Assembly: GCF_036090055.1 (NCBI RefSeq)
Contig: NZ_CP107970.1
Coordinates: 5,787,001-5,851,000 of the forward strand
Origin: Nocardioides sp. NBC_00368
GTDB lineage: Bacteria > Actinomycetota > Actinomycetes > Propionibacteriales > Nocardioidaceae
DNA length: 64,000 bases
Direction of reading: 5' to 3'
Position numbers and translations under genes: made by a program. Of this stretch, positions 25,834-35,327 are shown in pieces; the stretch's first letter is position 1; each line of letters starts with the position of its first letter. A model generated the notes under the pieces. The model was given only the letters and a program-made list of their open reading frames with translations, was not told the origin of the DNA and made no database searches.

Positions 25834-25902
25834 GACGAGCGCACAACGTGACACAGGTCACAGTTGCGGCTCACTTGGCTTCACCCTCCCGAAGGAGCAT
25901 TG

Positions 25903-27027
25903 ATGCGCAACCGTCTCACCCCTGCCGCGAACCACGAGGTTCCGGCTATTGCACGCAAGCTCGGGCTCAACCGTCGGCAGCTGCTGGCGGCGACAACAGG
26001 CATGGCCGCGGCGGGAATCGCCCTCGGCGGTGTCCCTCTCGCTGGATCCGCCGCTGCCGACGCACTGCTGATCCCGCGGCCGCGGCGCGGGATCATCCTC
26101 TACACGGTGCGTGACGCGATCAGTCGCGACCCGGCCACCAGCCCGTACGCCTCGGGGTTCAAGGCGGTCTTCGAGGAGCTGTCGAAGATCGGCTACCGAC
26201 AGATCGAGTTCGCCGGCTACAACCAGAGCGCCAATGCGCCCGGCGGCAACGTCAACAACGTCGAGGGCGCGCACCTGCTGCGGATGTGGCTCGATGACAA
26301 CGGTCTCGAGGCCGAGGGGAACCACGGGTCGGTCCCTTCCACGATCACCGATGCGTCCCTGGCCGCGTTCGACGCGGCGTGCGAGGTCGCCAACATCTTG
26401 GGAATGAGGCACATCGGGACCGGAAGCGACCCCACCGGGTCGGCGTATCTGGCCGACTGGCAGGCCGCGGCCGATCGCTGGAACATCCTCGGCGAGCGCG
26501 CCGCCGGACATGGGCTCAAGCTCTACACGCACAACCACGACATCGCGTACAGCTTCCTCCTGGACAGCGGGCCCAACGACGCGCTGGGCCGCCCGACCCG
26601 GTCGTCCGGGGTGCGCCGGCTGGAGTGGTTCCTGGCGAACACCGACCCGCGCTACGTGTCGCTGGAGATGGACATCTACTGGGCGCACGTGGCGCAGCAC
26701 AAGCACCACACCTACACCGCCCCTGACGGCAGTCTCGTCGCGGACCGCTTCGACCCGCTCGAGGTCGTCAAGTCCGCGCCGATGCGCTTCCCGCTCTTCC
26801 ACGCCAAGGACGGCAAGAAGGACGAGACGCAGGCCAACGGCTACGTGATGGCGCCGTTCGGGGAGGGCGACATCGACTACCAGGCCTTCTTCGGTGACAT
26901 GCCGGCACGGGGCTACCACAACCCGATGTGGGAGCAGGACACCGCGCCCGGCGGTGCGTTGAACCCGGGCCAGTCCCTGGCCCTGGCCAAGCTGAGCTAC
27001 CAGAACATGGACGAGCTCCGCGGCTGA
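25903..27027 (+). CDS. Tat-exported sugar phosphate isomerase/epimerase-like protein
   Basis: A 374-residue TIM-barrel protein of the xylose-isomerase-like family (AP endonuclease 2 superfamily). A Tat signal (LNRRQLLAATTGMAAAG near residue 25) and cleavage near ADA-LL place it outside the membrane. Barrel residues typical of metal sites are visible: KLYTHNHD, SLEMDIYW and FPLFHAKDG. It probably isomerises or oxidises a sugar derivative. Start ATG 25903 has AAGGAG at 5 bases. It is followed 121 bases later by a secreted sugar dehydrogenase; the pair likely processes the same extracellular sugar. Confidence 0.88.
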   Translation: MRNRLTPAANHEVPAIARKLGLNRRQLLAATTGMAAAGIALGGVPLAGSAAADALLIPRPRRGIILYTVRDAISRDPATSPYASGFKAVFEELSKIGYRQIEFAGYNQSANAPGGNVNNVEGAHLLRMWLDDNGLEAEGNHGSVPSTITDASLAAFDAACEVANILGMRHIGTGSDPTGSAYLADWQAAADRWNILGERAAGHGLKLYTHNHDIAYSFLLDSGPNDALGRPTRSSGVRRLEWFLANTDPRYVSLEMDIYWAHVAQHKHHTYTAPDGSLVADRFDPLEVVKSAPMRFPLFHAKDGKKDETQANGYVMAPFGEGDIDYQAFFGDMPARGYHNPMWEQDTAPGGALNPGQSLALAKLSYQNMDELRG

Positions 27028-27054
27028 CCGGCCGCTCCTTTCCCTTCGCGAACA

Positions 27055-27088
27055 GCCGGAGCGCGCCCTGATCGGGTCGCGCTCCGGC
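27055..27088 (+). terminator. Hairpin between the sugar isomerase and dehydrogenase genes
   Basis: 11-bp perfect stem GCCGGAGCGCG / CGCGCTCCGGC with an inner CCC/GGG. No T-run follows, so it may attenuate or process the message instead of ending it. Confidence 0.45.
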
Positions 27089-27148
27089 CACCGGCGTGCT
27101 CGGACGCCCTCTTCGGCTTCACCCGCCCTCGTTCTCCAAGGAACCGTC

Positions 27149-30100
27149 ATGCCCAAACACAGCTCATTCGGTGGGGTACCCCGCCGTCGTGCTCGGCGAT
27201 CACTCCTCGCGGTGACCTCCGGGCTCGCGCTCGCTCTCACCTCCGGGATCGCACTCGCGACGCCCGCTGCCGCCCACGACGGTGTCGACCATGGCACCGA
27301 ACCCGGGGCCGGCCTCGCGCTGGACTGGTCCAACTACGAGAAGGTCACGCTCACCAAGGACACCGGTGAGCCGATCGACATGGCCGTCCTGCCGGACCGG
27401 CGCGTGCTCACCACGGCGCGCAACGGCGACGTCCGGCTCGTCGACCCGGACGCCGGTACGACCCGTGTGGTCAACACGATCGCGACGTACAACAACTCCG
27501 AGGACGGTCTGCAGACGATCACCCTCGCGCCCGACTTCGAGGAGTCGGGCTGGGTCTACCTCTACTACGCGCCGCGCACCATGACCGGCCCGTACCCGAC
27601 GACCACGCCGTCCGGCTCTGCGCCCAACACGCTGCCCGCCGGGCAGACCGACGCCTACTGGGACCAGTGGAAGGGCTACAACCAGCTCACCCGCGTGAAG
27701 TGGGACGAGGCCGCCGACAAGCTGGATCTCGCGACCGAGCAGGTGATCCTCAAGGTCGAGGTGCAGCGCGGTCAGTGCTGCCACGTCGCCGGCGACGTCG
27801 ACTTCGACGACCAGGGCAACCTCTACCTGGCCACGGGTGACAACACCCCGGCAGGAACCCCCGGTGCGAACGGGTACGCCCCCAACAACGACGCCCCCGG
27901 GTTCAACCCCGGCTTCGACTCTCGCCGCGGCGCGGGCAACACGAACGACCTGCGCGGCAAGATCCTGCGGGTCGCGGTCCAGGAGGACGGGTCGTACACC
28001 ATCCCCGAGGGCAACCTCTTCGCCCCGGGCACGGACGGGACCCGACCGGAGATCTTCGCGATGGGTCTGCGCAACCCGTTCCGGATGGACGTCGACCCCG
28101 CCACGAACTCGGTGACCTGGGGCGACTACGGCCCCGATGCCGGGGCGCCGAACCCCGATCGTGGCCCGTTGGGGTACGTCGAGTGGCAGACGACCGCGAT
28201 CGACGAGCCGATCAACGGCGGCTGGCCGTACTGCACCGGCGACCACTTCAACTACAACGAGTGGAACTTCGAGACGGCGACACCGCGGGAGTTCTTCGAC
28301 TGCGCCGCTGGCGCGGAGAACAACTCGCGGTGGAACACGGGGCTCTCGACCGTTCCGCCGGCCACGGCCGCGACCCTCTACTACGGTGACAACAACACCC
28401 ACCAGCCGTGGCCCGAGCTGACCGACTTCAGCCCGGCGGGCGGCCAGGGACCGATGGGTGGTCCCGTGTACCACTACGACGCGGACAACCCCTCGCCGAC
28501 GAAGTTCCCCGAGTACTGGGACGGCAAGGCCTTCTTCGCCGAGTTCTCCCAGGACTACCTGGCGGCGTTCACCGTCGACTGGCCCAGCGGCCCGGTCTCG
28601 CACATCGAGCAGTTCCTGCCCAACGTCGACCTCGAGACGAACCGGCAGCCGATCACCGACAGCCCGATCGACATCGAGTTCGGGCCGGACGGGTCGCTCT
28701 ACGTCCTCGACTACGGTGACGGTTTCTTCCGCGCCAACCCGGATGCCGGTCTCTACCGGATCGACTACAGCGTCGGCAACAAGGCGCCGCGCGCGGACAT
28801 CGTCGCCGACCCGATCTCCAGCAGCTCGGCACCGCTGACCGTCGAGTTCGACGGTTCGGGCTCGGTCGATCCCGAGGGTGGCGCGCTCACCTACGAGTGG
28901 GACCTGGACGGCGACGGCACCTTCGACGCCACCGGGGCGACCACCTCGCACACCTACGACGAGCTCGGCCGCTACACCGCCCGGCTCCGGGTCACCGATG
29001 CCGAGGGGCGTCGCGGCATCACCTCGACCTCGATCAGCGTGGGCAACGTCGCGCCGACGATCAAGGTGGCCACGCCGGCCGAGGGAGGCTTCTTCGACTG
29101 GGGCCAGGCGGTGCCCTTCGACGTGACGACCGACGACCCCGAGGACGGCGGCGCGACGGTGTGCTCGCGGGTGACCTGGACGTTCGGCCTCGGGCACGAC
29201 GTCCACGCCCACCCGCTCAGCCAGGGGACCGGGTGCCGGTTCGCGATCCCGACGCCCGCTGACGCCACCGAGCACGGCGAGACGGAGAACATCTACGGGG
29301 TCGTCGTCATCGGCTACACAGACAACGGCGCCAACGGTGTCCCGGCGGCCCGGTCCGAGGTCTCGATGGTCCTCAACCCGAAGTCGCAGGAGGCCGAGTG
29401 GGCCGACGCCTCCGAGGGGATCGCCATCGCCCCTGACGAGACGGCGAGCGGCCTGCGCAAGGTCACCTCGCTCGACGAGGGTGACTGGCTCTCCTGGAAG
29501 CCTGTGAACCTCGCCGGTATCACCTCGGCGAAGCTGCGGGCCAGCGGCAAGGGCAGCGTGGAGCTGCGCCGGGGATCGGCCGACGCGACCCCGTTCGCGT
29601 CGTTCGACGTCGACAGCGAGGACTGGTCCGAGACGACGGCCGACCTGACCGGAGCGCCGTCGGGCAGCGGCGAGCTGTTCGTGACCTCCACCGGTGGCGT
29701 CACCCTGGACCGGATCAGGTTCGTCGGCGACGGCTTCGCCGACGTCACGCCTCCCACGGTCTCCGCGACGCTCGACCCGGCGCAGCCGACCGGGCAGAAC
29801 GGTTGGTGGACGGGGAACGTGTCCGTGGCGGTCGCCGCGACCGACAACGGCACCGTCGCCTCACGGCAGCGCTCGACCAACGGTGGCCAGACCTGGGAGA
29901 ACGCGAACAACCCGCTCACGGTCTCCGCGGAGGGCGTCACGACCGTTCACTACCGGGCGACCGACAACGGCGGCAACGTCTCCGAGGTCGGAAAGGTCGT
30001 GGTGCGGATCGACAAGACCGCTCCGCAGGTCGCGGTCGACGGTGTCTCCGACGGCGCCAACGTCGGCAACGCCGGGGATGCGTCCTGGTCGGCCTCCGAC

Positions 30101-30517
30101 GCCACCTCCGGTGTGGGGTCCGTGACAGCGACCCTGGACGGTGCCGCGGTCACCGGCGACGCGCTCGCCCTGTGGCGGCTCTCGCTCGGATCGCACACGC
30201 TCGAGGTCACCGCGACCGACAAGGCGGGACGCGTGACGACGAGAACCGTGACGTTCACGACCACCACCTCGCTGACGGAGCTCACCGCCCTGACCGAGCG
30301 GCTCGCCCGCTCCGGCGAGATCACTCCCGCCGGGGAGAGTGTCCTCGAGAAGCGGCTCAGCCAGGCCGCCAAGCACGTCGCTGCCGGACGGTACGCCTCC
30401 GCGCGATCGCTGCTGCGGGAGTACGTCGACCTGGCGGCCAGCGCGCTCTACGTCGTCGACCCCGACGCACGTGCCGCGCTGCAGCGCGACGCGCGGGCGG
30501 TGATCAGCCAACTCTGA
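27149..30517 (+). CDS. Secreted multi-domain sugar dehydrogenase (PQQ-type) with PKD, CBM6 and FIMAH-like domains
   Basis: A 1122-residue exported enzyme. A signal peptide (to about 42, ATPAAAHD) is followed by a six-bladed glucose/sorbosone dehydrogenase domain (about 60-540; CHVAGDVDFDDQGNLYLATG, then MGLRNPFRMDVDP). Next come a PKD domain (about 550-635; GSVDPEGGALTYEWDLDGDG), a CBM6-like domain (about 745-860; GDWLSWKPVNL) and an OmpL47-like domain (about 870-955). A C-terminal FIMAH-like helical bundle (about 1040-1122; LAGRYASARSLL-type) ends the protein. It would oxidise aldoses or a polymer-bound sugar outside the cell. RBS AAGGAA. It is likely expressed with the Tat-exported isomerase. 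Confidence 0.88.
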   Translation: MPKHSSFGGVPRRRARRSLLAVTSGLALALTSGIALATPAAAHDGVDHGTEPGAGLALDWSNYEKVTLTKDTGEPIDMAVLPDRRVLTTARNGDVRLVDPDAGTTRVVNTIATYNNSEDGLQTITLAPDFEESGWVYLYYAPRTMTGPYPTTTPSGSAPNTLPAGQTDAYWDQWKGYNQLTRVKWDEAADKLDLATEQVILKVEVQRGQCCHVAGDVDFDDQGNLYLATGDNTPAGTPGANGYAPNNDAPGFNPGFDSRRGAGNTNDLRGKILRVAVQEDGSYTIPEGNLFAPGTDGTRPEIFAMGLRNPFRMDVDPATNSVTWGDYGPDAGAPNPDRGPLGYVEWQTTAIDEPINGGWPYCTGDHFNYNEWNFETATPREFFDCAAGAENNSRWNTGLSTVPPATAATLYYGDNNTHQPWPELTDFSPAGGQGPMGGPVYHYDADNPSPTKFPEYWDGKAFFAEFSQDYLAAFTVDWPSGPVSHIEQFLPNVDLETNRQPITDSPIDIEFGPDGSLYVLDYGDGFFRANPDAGLYRIDYSVGNKAPRADIVADPISSSSAPLTVEFDGSGSVDPEGGALTYEWDLDGDGTFDATGATTSHTYDELGRYTARLRVTDAEGRRGITSTSISVGNVAPTIKVATPAEGGFFDWGQAVPFDVTTDDPEDGGATVCSRVTWTFGLGHDVHAHPLSQGTGCRFAIPTPADATEHGETENIYGVVVIGYTDNGANGVPAARSEVSMVLNPKSQEAEWADASEGIAIAPDETASGLRKVTSLDEGDWLSWKPVNLAGITSAKLRASGKGSVELRRGSADATPFASFDVDSEDWSETTADLTGAPSGSGELFVTSTGGVTLDRIRFVGDGFADVTPPTVSATLDPAQPTGQNGWWTGNVSVAVAATDNGTVASRQRSTNGGQTWENANNPLTVSAEGVTTVHYRATDNGGNVSEVGKVVVRIDKTAPQVAVDGVSDGANVGNAGDASWSASDATSGVGSVTATLDGAAVTGDALALWRLSLGSHTLEVTATDKAGRVTTRTVTFTTTTSLTELTALTERLARSGEITPAGESVLEKRLSQAAKHVAAGRYASARSLLREYVDLAASALYVVDPDARAALQRDARAVISQL

Positions 30518-30529
30518 GGTGACACCTCC

Positions 30530-30563
30530 GTGCGGGTCCATGGGCATGCCCTTGGGCCCGCAC
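30530..30563. terminator. Hairpin between convergent sugar dehydrogenase and LuxR genes
   Basis: Arms GTGCGGGTCC and GGGCCCGCAC (one G-T pair) with an inner GGGCATGCCC palindrome. Confidence 0.5.
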
Positions 30564-30615
30564 GGCCCGTTGCCGGCACCTCCTGGTGTCTCGTAGACCC
30601 GGTGGGCCCGAGCGC

Positions 30616-31272
30616 TCACCCGGTGCCGGTTCTGGCGAACGTGGCTGCCTGGAGCAGGCCCCGCTCCATGGCCGCCATCAGCGCCTGGGAACGGCTGTTG
30701 ACCCCGAGCTTGTCGTAGAGCCGGGCCACATAGGTCTTCGCGGTCGAGTTGCTCACGTGCAGCCCACGGGCCAGCTGCGGGATCGTCAGTCCGCGGTGCA
30801 GCAGGCGCAGGACTTCGGTTTCGCGGGCGCTCAGTGGGGAGGAGTCCCGTGCATCACGCAGCCGGACGAGCGCGTCGGCGAGACCAGGCGCGGTGAACGA
30901 CCGTGCCGCGACCGCGGCGTGCCGGATCGCGCAGACGATCTCCGGCGCCGAGGCCGTCTTGGGTACGAACGCGGACACCCCGGTCTCCATGGCCCGAAAC
31001 AGGACGTCGTCCTCGCCGAAGGAGGTCAGCACCACGATCCCCAGCTCGGGAAAGTGGTCCCGCAGGTCGCGCGCGAGCGCGAGACCGTTGCGGTCCGGCA
31101 GGCTGACGTCCACGGTGACGACGTCAGGCATCAGCTTGCCGACCATCGCCACGGCTTCCGCGGCGGTGCTCGCCTCGCCGACGATCTCGATGTCTGGTTG
31201 TTGGTGCATCAGCTGCGACAGCCCGAACCGGTGCAACGTGTGTCCGTCTACTGTCACGAGTCGAATGTTCAT
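30616..31272 (-). CDS. LuxR/NarL-type response regulator
   Basis: A 218-residue two-component regulator: receiver domain (1-120) with phospho-acceptor Asp55 in VTVDVSLPDRNG and Lys near 105 in FVPKTASAPE, then a LuxR helix-turn-helix (about 150-210; LSARETEVLRLLHRGLTIPQ, with NSTAKTYVARLYDKLGV). Only one of the usual two acidic residues is present at the N-terminal pocket (VTVDGH). It has no adjacent kinase and lies 100 bases downstream of the last tad gene on the same strand. It may sense or set pilus expression. An 11-bp tandem repeat lies 75 bases upstream. Confidence 0.9.
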   Translation of the reverse strand: MNIRLVTVDGHTLHRFGLSQLMHQQPDIEIVGEASTAAEAVAMVGKLMPDVVTVDVSLPDRNGLALARDLRDHFPELGIVVLTSFGEDDVLFRAMETGVSAFVPKTASAPEIVCAIRHAAVAARSFTAPGLADALVRLRDARDSSPLSARETEVLRLLHRGLTIPQLARGLHVSNSTAKTYVARLYDKLGVNSRSQALMAAMERGLLQAATFARTGTG

Positions 31273-31346
31273 GGGTCCCCCCGCCCGTACGCGATTGCAG
31301 CGAGAACAAGGAAGCCACGCGAAAGGTGCGAATCCGAGTGCAAACC

Positions 31347-31368
31347 GGTTGCAGGACGGTTGCAGGAC
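31347..31368. repeat. Tandem 11-bp repeat upstream of the LuxR-type regulator
   Basis: GGTTGCAGGAC occurs twice head to tail (31347-31357 and 31358-31368), framed by ACCGGT on both sides. It is a possible autoregulatory site. Confidence 0.45.
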
Positions 31369-31372
31369 CGGT

Positions 31373-32284
31373 CTACCCGCTGAACGTCTCCATGATCGAC
31401 AGGGCGGCGGGTCCGAGGACGACGACGAACAACGCGGGGAAGATGCAGAACATCATCGGGAAGAGGATCTTGACGGGGAGCTTCTGTGCCTTCTCCTCGG
31501 CCAGCTGACGGTGCTTGGTCCGCATCTCCTTCGACTGCTCGTGCAGGACCTGGCCGGTCGGGACGCCGAGCTCGGACGCCTGGACCAGCGCGGATACGAA
31601 CGCCCGCAGCTCGACCACGGTCGTCCGGTCGGCGAGCGCCCGGAGCGCCTCCACGCGAGACTTGCCGAGCTGCATCTCCTGCAGCATCCGCACACACTCC
31701 GCGGCCATCGGTCCGTCGGTCTTCTGAGCCACCTGGGCCAGCGCTGCATCGAACCCGAGCCCCGCCTCGACACACACGGTCAGCAGGTCCAAGGTGTTCG
31801 GCAGCTGCTTGCGTATCGCGGTCTGTCGCTTGCTGCCGGCGTTGTAGAGAAGGAGGTCGGGAAGGAAGAACCCAACTGCCGCACCGATCGCACCGAAGCC
31901 GAAGATCGTGACTCCCGACCGCGCCCCGAGCAGCGCCCCGAGCGCCGCGCCTGCGACCAGCCCCAGGCCCTTGTAGGCGAACACCTTCTCCGCCGTCCAG
32001 CTCCCCGGGTTGCCCGCAAGGTTCAGCCGCCGGCTGATGGACACCGGCACCCCGGACGGCGACAGCTTGGTCGCGAGCTGGCCCAGCCGGATGAGCGGGT
32101 ACGACAACCCGACCCGGCCGGTACCGCTCACGACGCCCGCCTGTCCGTTGCCGTAGTAGAGCTCGATCGACTCGAGTCCGTCGGCCACCCGCCGGGTCCC
32201 TGCCCCCCAGGTCATCGACAGGCCGATGATCCCGAGTGCGATCGCGACCGCCAAGGTCGCCACTCCGAGCACGAGCACGTTCAC
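31373..32284 (-). CDS. tadC: Tad pilus inner-membrane protein TadC
   Basis: A 303-residue type II secretion F-domain protein. An N-terminal hydrophobic helix precedes a T2SSF domain (about 135-270; LPNTLDLLTVCVEAGLGFDA, then QEMQLGKSRVEALRAL) and a C-terminal pair of helices (PALFVVVLGPAALSIM). With TadB it forms the inner-membrane platform of the Flp pilus. The GTG at 32284 overlaps the tadB stop (GTGA) and has GGAGGA just upstream. Last gene of the tad operon. Confidence 0.93.
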   Translation of the reverse strand: MNVLVLGVATLAVAIALGIIGLSMTWGAGTRRVADGLESIELYYGNGQAGVVSGTGRVGLSYPLIRLGQLATKLSPSGVPVSISRRLNLAGNPGSWTAEKVFAYKGLGLVAGAALGALLGARSGVTIFGFGAIGAAVGFFLPDLLLYNAGSKRQTAIRKQLPNTLDLLTVCVEAGLGFDAALAQVAQKTDGPMAAECVRMLQEMQLGKSRVEALRALADRTTVVELRAFVSALVQASELGVPTGQVLHEQSKEMRTKHRQLAEEKAQKLPVKILFPMMFCIFPALFVVVLGPAALSIMETFSG

Positions 32285-33927
32285 TCCTCCACCTTGACCA
32301 GGCGGCTCATCCAGAACCAGCCGAGGGACATGCAGCCCACCCCGACGGTGACCAGCACCCAGCCGATCGGCGTCGTGTAGAGCGGCGCGATGTAGCCGCG
32401 GTTGCTCAGCAGCATCCAGCAGGCGAGCAGGATGGGGAGCGCGATCAGGACGTACGCAGACATCCGGCCCTCGGCCGAGAGTGCCTTGACGTGCCGACGC
32501 AGCTGAGCCCGCTCCCGCATGGTCTCCGCGGTCGTCTGCAGCAGTCCGGCCAGGTTGCCGCCGACCTGCCGCTGGATCCGGATCGCCATCACCACCCACG
32601 CGAAGTCGGCCGACTCCATCCGCCCGGCGGCCTTGTCCAGCGCATCCTCCACCGACATGCCCAGTCGGGTCCTGGCGAGCGCGCGGGCGAGCTCACCGGA
32701 GATCGGCTCCGTACCGTCGCGGACCACCCCGTCGAGCGCCTGCGGCAGCGAGAAGCCGGTCCGGAGCGCGGCGACCAGGAGATTCAGCGTGTCCGGCAGC
32801 TGTTCCCCGAATGCGGCTCGCCGCCGGGAGATCCGGAACCGCAGGTAGGACCGACCGGCGAACCATGCGACCACGGCCAGGATCACGCCGATGACCCAGG
32901 CCCAGCCGAGAACCACGGCCACCACACCGGGTACGAGGCTCACGCTCACGCGCACCACCAGCCACTCTGCCGGCCGCAGCGACATGCCTGCGAGGTCGAG
33001 GTCGGTGGCGAGCTGCTCGTGCCGGCCCCGCCAGCTCAGGAAGCGCTCGCTGAAGGTGAGCAGGTGCCGCAGCGGCGAGGACCACGCGTCCGTCTCCTGG
33101 GGTTCAGGTACGGCCGCGGCCACGCGGTAGCGCGCCAGGCTGGCCAGGCCCCGCTCGCGCCGACGGTCGCGGCGCAGCGGCCCGAGCACTGCAATTGCCA
33201 CGCCCACCAGACCTGCGAACAACGTACCGGCCCCGGCCAACAGCAGCCAGGCAGGTGGCGGAGAGTCCGGCTCGACCACCGGTGGTGCGGGCACCAGCTC
33301 CGCGGCCTGGGCCTTCGCCTCCTCCGCGGTCAGCATGCGGCCGCCGGTGCCCTCGATCAGTCGCTGGCGTCCGCCGGACCCGTGAACGCCGTCGAGCACG
33401 CCCATGTCGACCGTGATCCCGTACTTCCGCAGCAGCGCCAGGGCCTCCTCGAGCGACCGCTCGCTGTCGGTGTCCTCGCCGTCGGAGAGGATCAGCATCT
33501 TCCGCGTGCCCGGTGCTCGGGAGAGCGTCTTCGCACCGAGTACGACGGCGTCGTAGAGACGGGTGCTTCCCTGGGCCTGCGCCGTGCGTACGTCCGCGCG
33601 GATGCGCTGCCGGTCCACGGCGAGCGGTGCGGTCAGCTCCGGCGTGCCCGCGAAGGTCACGAGCCCCGCCGGTACGTCGCCGGGCAGCGCGCTGAGATAG
33701 CTCTCGGCCGCCTTCTGCGCCGACGCCAACCGCTCACCGCTCATGGAGCCGCTCGTGTCGAGCAGGATGACGACCGCTCCCGGGCTCGGCCGTGTCTCGG
33801 TCGCCACCGCCGCGGTCGGGGTCAGGGCCGACAGAAACGACAGCATCACGAGCGCGACGACCAGCAGCGGCCGTCGGCTCCGACGTACGCAGGACATGGC
33901 CATGGAGGCACCCACCTCTCGACTCAT
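32281..33927 (-). CDS. tadB: VWA-domain/TadB fusion protein
   Basis: A 548-residue protein with two parts. After a signal-like helix (about 20-42) comes an exported von Willebrand A domain with a full MIDAS start DTSGSMS (Asp57, Ser59, Ser61) and LILSDGEDTD near 145. A transmembrane helix (about 225-248) leads to a TadB-type T2SSF domain (about 325-500; LPDTLNLLVAALRTGFSLPQ) with two more helices at the end. TadB normally lacks a VWA domain; here a metal-dependent adhesion or protein-binding module is built into the pilus platform. The ATG overlaps the tadA stop (ATGA). Confidence 0.92.
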   Translation of the reverse strand: MSREVGASMAMSCVRRSRRPLLVVALVMLSFLSALTPTAAVATETRPSPGAVVILLDTSGSMSGERLASAQKAAESYLSALPGDVPAGLVTFAGTPELTAPLAVDRQRIRADVRTAQAQGSTRLYDAVVLGAKTLSRAPGTRKMLILSDGEDTDSERSLEEALALLRKYGITVDMGVLDGVHGSGGRQRLIEGTGGRMLTAEEAKAQAAELVPAPPVVEPDSPPPAWLLLAGAGTLFAGLVGVAIAVLGPLRRDRRRERGLASLARYRVAAAVPEPQETDAWSSPLRHLLTFSERFLSWRGRHEQLATDLDLAGMSLRPAEWLVVRVSVSLVPGVVAVVLGWAWVIGVILAVVAWFAGRSYLRFRISRRRAAFGEQLPDTLNLLVAALRTGFSLPQALDGVVRDGTEPISGELARALARTRLGMSVEDALDKAAGRMESADFAWVVMAIRIQRQVGGNLAGLLQTTAETMRERAQLRRHVKALSAEGRMSAYVLIALPILLACWMLLSNRGYIAPLYTTPIGWVLVTVGVGCMSLGWFWMSRLVKVEE

Positions 33928-35327
33928 CGCTCGCCCACCCGGGTGCCGAGCAGGTCGGGCATCGTGATGCCGTGCTGCTCCAACCGTTCGGAGAAGGTCG
34001 GGCGCAGCCCGGTCGAGCGAAGGGCGCCCCGGAACCGCCCGTGCTCGTCGACCCCCGCGCCGAAGTCGAACAGGAAGAGGTCCTGCAGGGTCAGTACGTC
34101 ACCCTCCATGCCGGTCACCTCGGTGATGTGGGTGATCCTTCGGGTGCCGTCCTTGAGGCGGGCCTGCTGGATGATCAGGTCGATACCGGAGGCGATCTGC
34201 TCCCGGATCGCCCGGCTCGGCAGGTCGATGCCCGCCATCAGGACCATCGTCTCCAGCCGTGATGCCGAGTCTCTCGGCGAGTTGGCGTGCACGGTGGTCA
34301 GCGACCCGTCGTGGCCGGTGTTCATCGCCTGCAGCATGTCGAGGGCGGCGCCGTCGCGGACCTCACCGACGACGATCCGCTCGGGCCGCATCCGCAGCGC
34401 GTTGCGGACCAGGCTGCGGATCGTGATCTCGCCACGGCCCTCGATGTTGGACGGCCGCGACTCCAGGCGCACCACGTGGTCCTGGCGCAGCTGCAGCTCT
34501 GCTGCATCCTCGATGGTCACGATGCGCTCGTCGTGGGGAAGGAACGATGAGAGGACGTTCAGCGTCGTCGTCTTCCCCGAGCCGGTGCCGCCGCTGACGA
34601 TGATGTTCAGGCGACCCCGCACGCAGGCCGAGAGCAGGTCGGCGACCGGCCTGGTCATGGTGCCGAACCTGATCAGGTCCGCGACCGAGAACGGATCGGC
34701 GGAGAACTTCCGGATGGTCAGGCTCGAGCCGTCCAGTGCGATGGGGGAGACGACGGCGTTGACCCGGCTGCCGTCGGCGAGCCGGGCATCGACCATCGGA
34801 CTGGCCTCGTCCACCCGCCGACCGACCCGAGCGACGATCTTGTCGATCACGCGACGCAGATGGTCCTCGTCGGCGAACGCCGCGGGCACCGTGGACAGGC
34901 GGCCCGCGCGCTCGACGTAGATCCGGTCGGGGCCGTTGACCATGATCTCGGTGATCCCTGGGTCGCGCAGCAACGGCTCGAGGGGGCCGTGCCCGAGGAT
35001 CTCGTTCGCGACCTCCTCCGCGAGCCGGATTCGGTCGGCTGCGGTCAGCGGGGTGTCCTCCCGCTCGAGCACGCTCTTGACCGTCACCCGCACCCGCTGT
35101 GCCAGCTCGTCCTCGGCGAGGTGGTCGGCGTACAGGCTCGGACCGAGCTCCTCGAGGAGCGTGTCGTGCACGCTCCGCTTGAGCTGGGCGAACGGGTCGG
35201 CGTGGCGGGTGGCGCGCACGGGCGACTCGTCGGGCTCGGGGACCGACTCCGCCTGTGTCACCTGGCGGGCGGCGGACTCCCGGCCCGGTCGCTGCTCGGC
35301 CAGCCGCTCACTCAGTCGCATGCTCAT
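33924..35327 (-). CDS. tadA: Tad pilus secretion ATPase TadA/CpaF
   Basis: A 467-residue hexameric ATPase that powers Flp pilin assembly. Walker A is GGTGSGKTT at 246-254. The Asp-box region reads IEDAAELQL, and Walker B/His-box region is VVGEVRDGAALDMLQAMNTG followed by HDGSLTTVHANS. An N-terminal extension to about residue 95 is typical of CpaF. Start ATG 35327 overlaps the TGA of the tadZ-like gene (ATGA), and its own stop overlaps tadB. Confidence 0.96.
   Translation of the reverse strand: MSMRLSERLAEQRPGRESAARQVTQAESVPEPDESPVRATRHADPFAQLKRSVHDTLLEELGPSLYADHLAEDELAQRVRVTVKSVLEREDTPLTAADRIRLAEEVANEILGHGPLEPLLRDPGITEIMVNGPDRIYVERAGRLSTVPAAFADEDHLRRVIDKIVARVGRRVDEASPMVDARLADGSRVNAVVSPIALDGSSLTIRKFSADPFSVADLIRFGTMTRPVADLLSACVRGRLNIIVSGGTGSGKTTTLNVLSSFLPHDERIVTIEDAAELQLRQDHVVRLESRPSNIEGRGEITIRSLVRNALRMRPERIVVGEVRDGAALDMLQAMNTGHDGSLTTVHANSPRDSASRLETMVLMAGIDLPSRAIREQIASGIDLIIQQARLKDGTRRITHITEVTGMEGDVLTLQDLFLFDFGAGVDEHGRFRGALRSTGLRPTFSERLEQHGITMPDLLGTRVGER

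Noticed and set aside
32236..34920. 894-codon plus-strand frame over tadB and tadA
   Set aside because: Mirror of real tad genes; His/Arg/Pro-rich with no recognisable domain.
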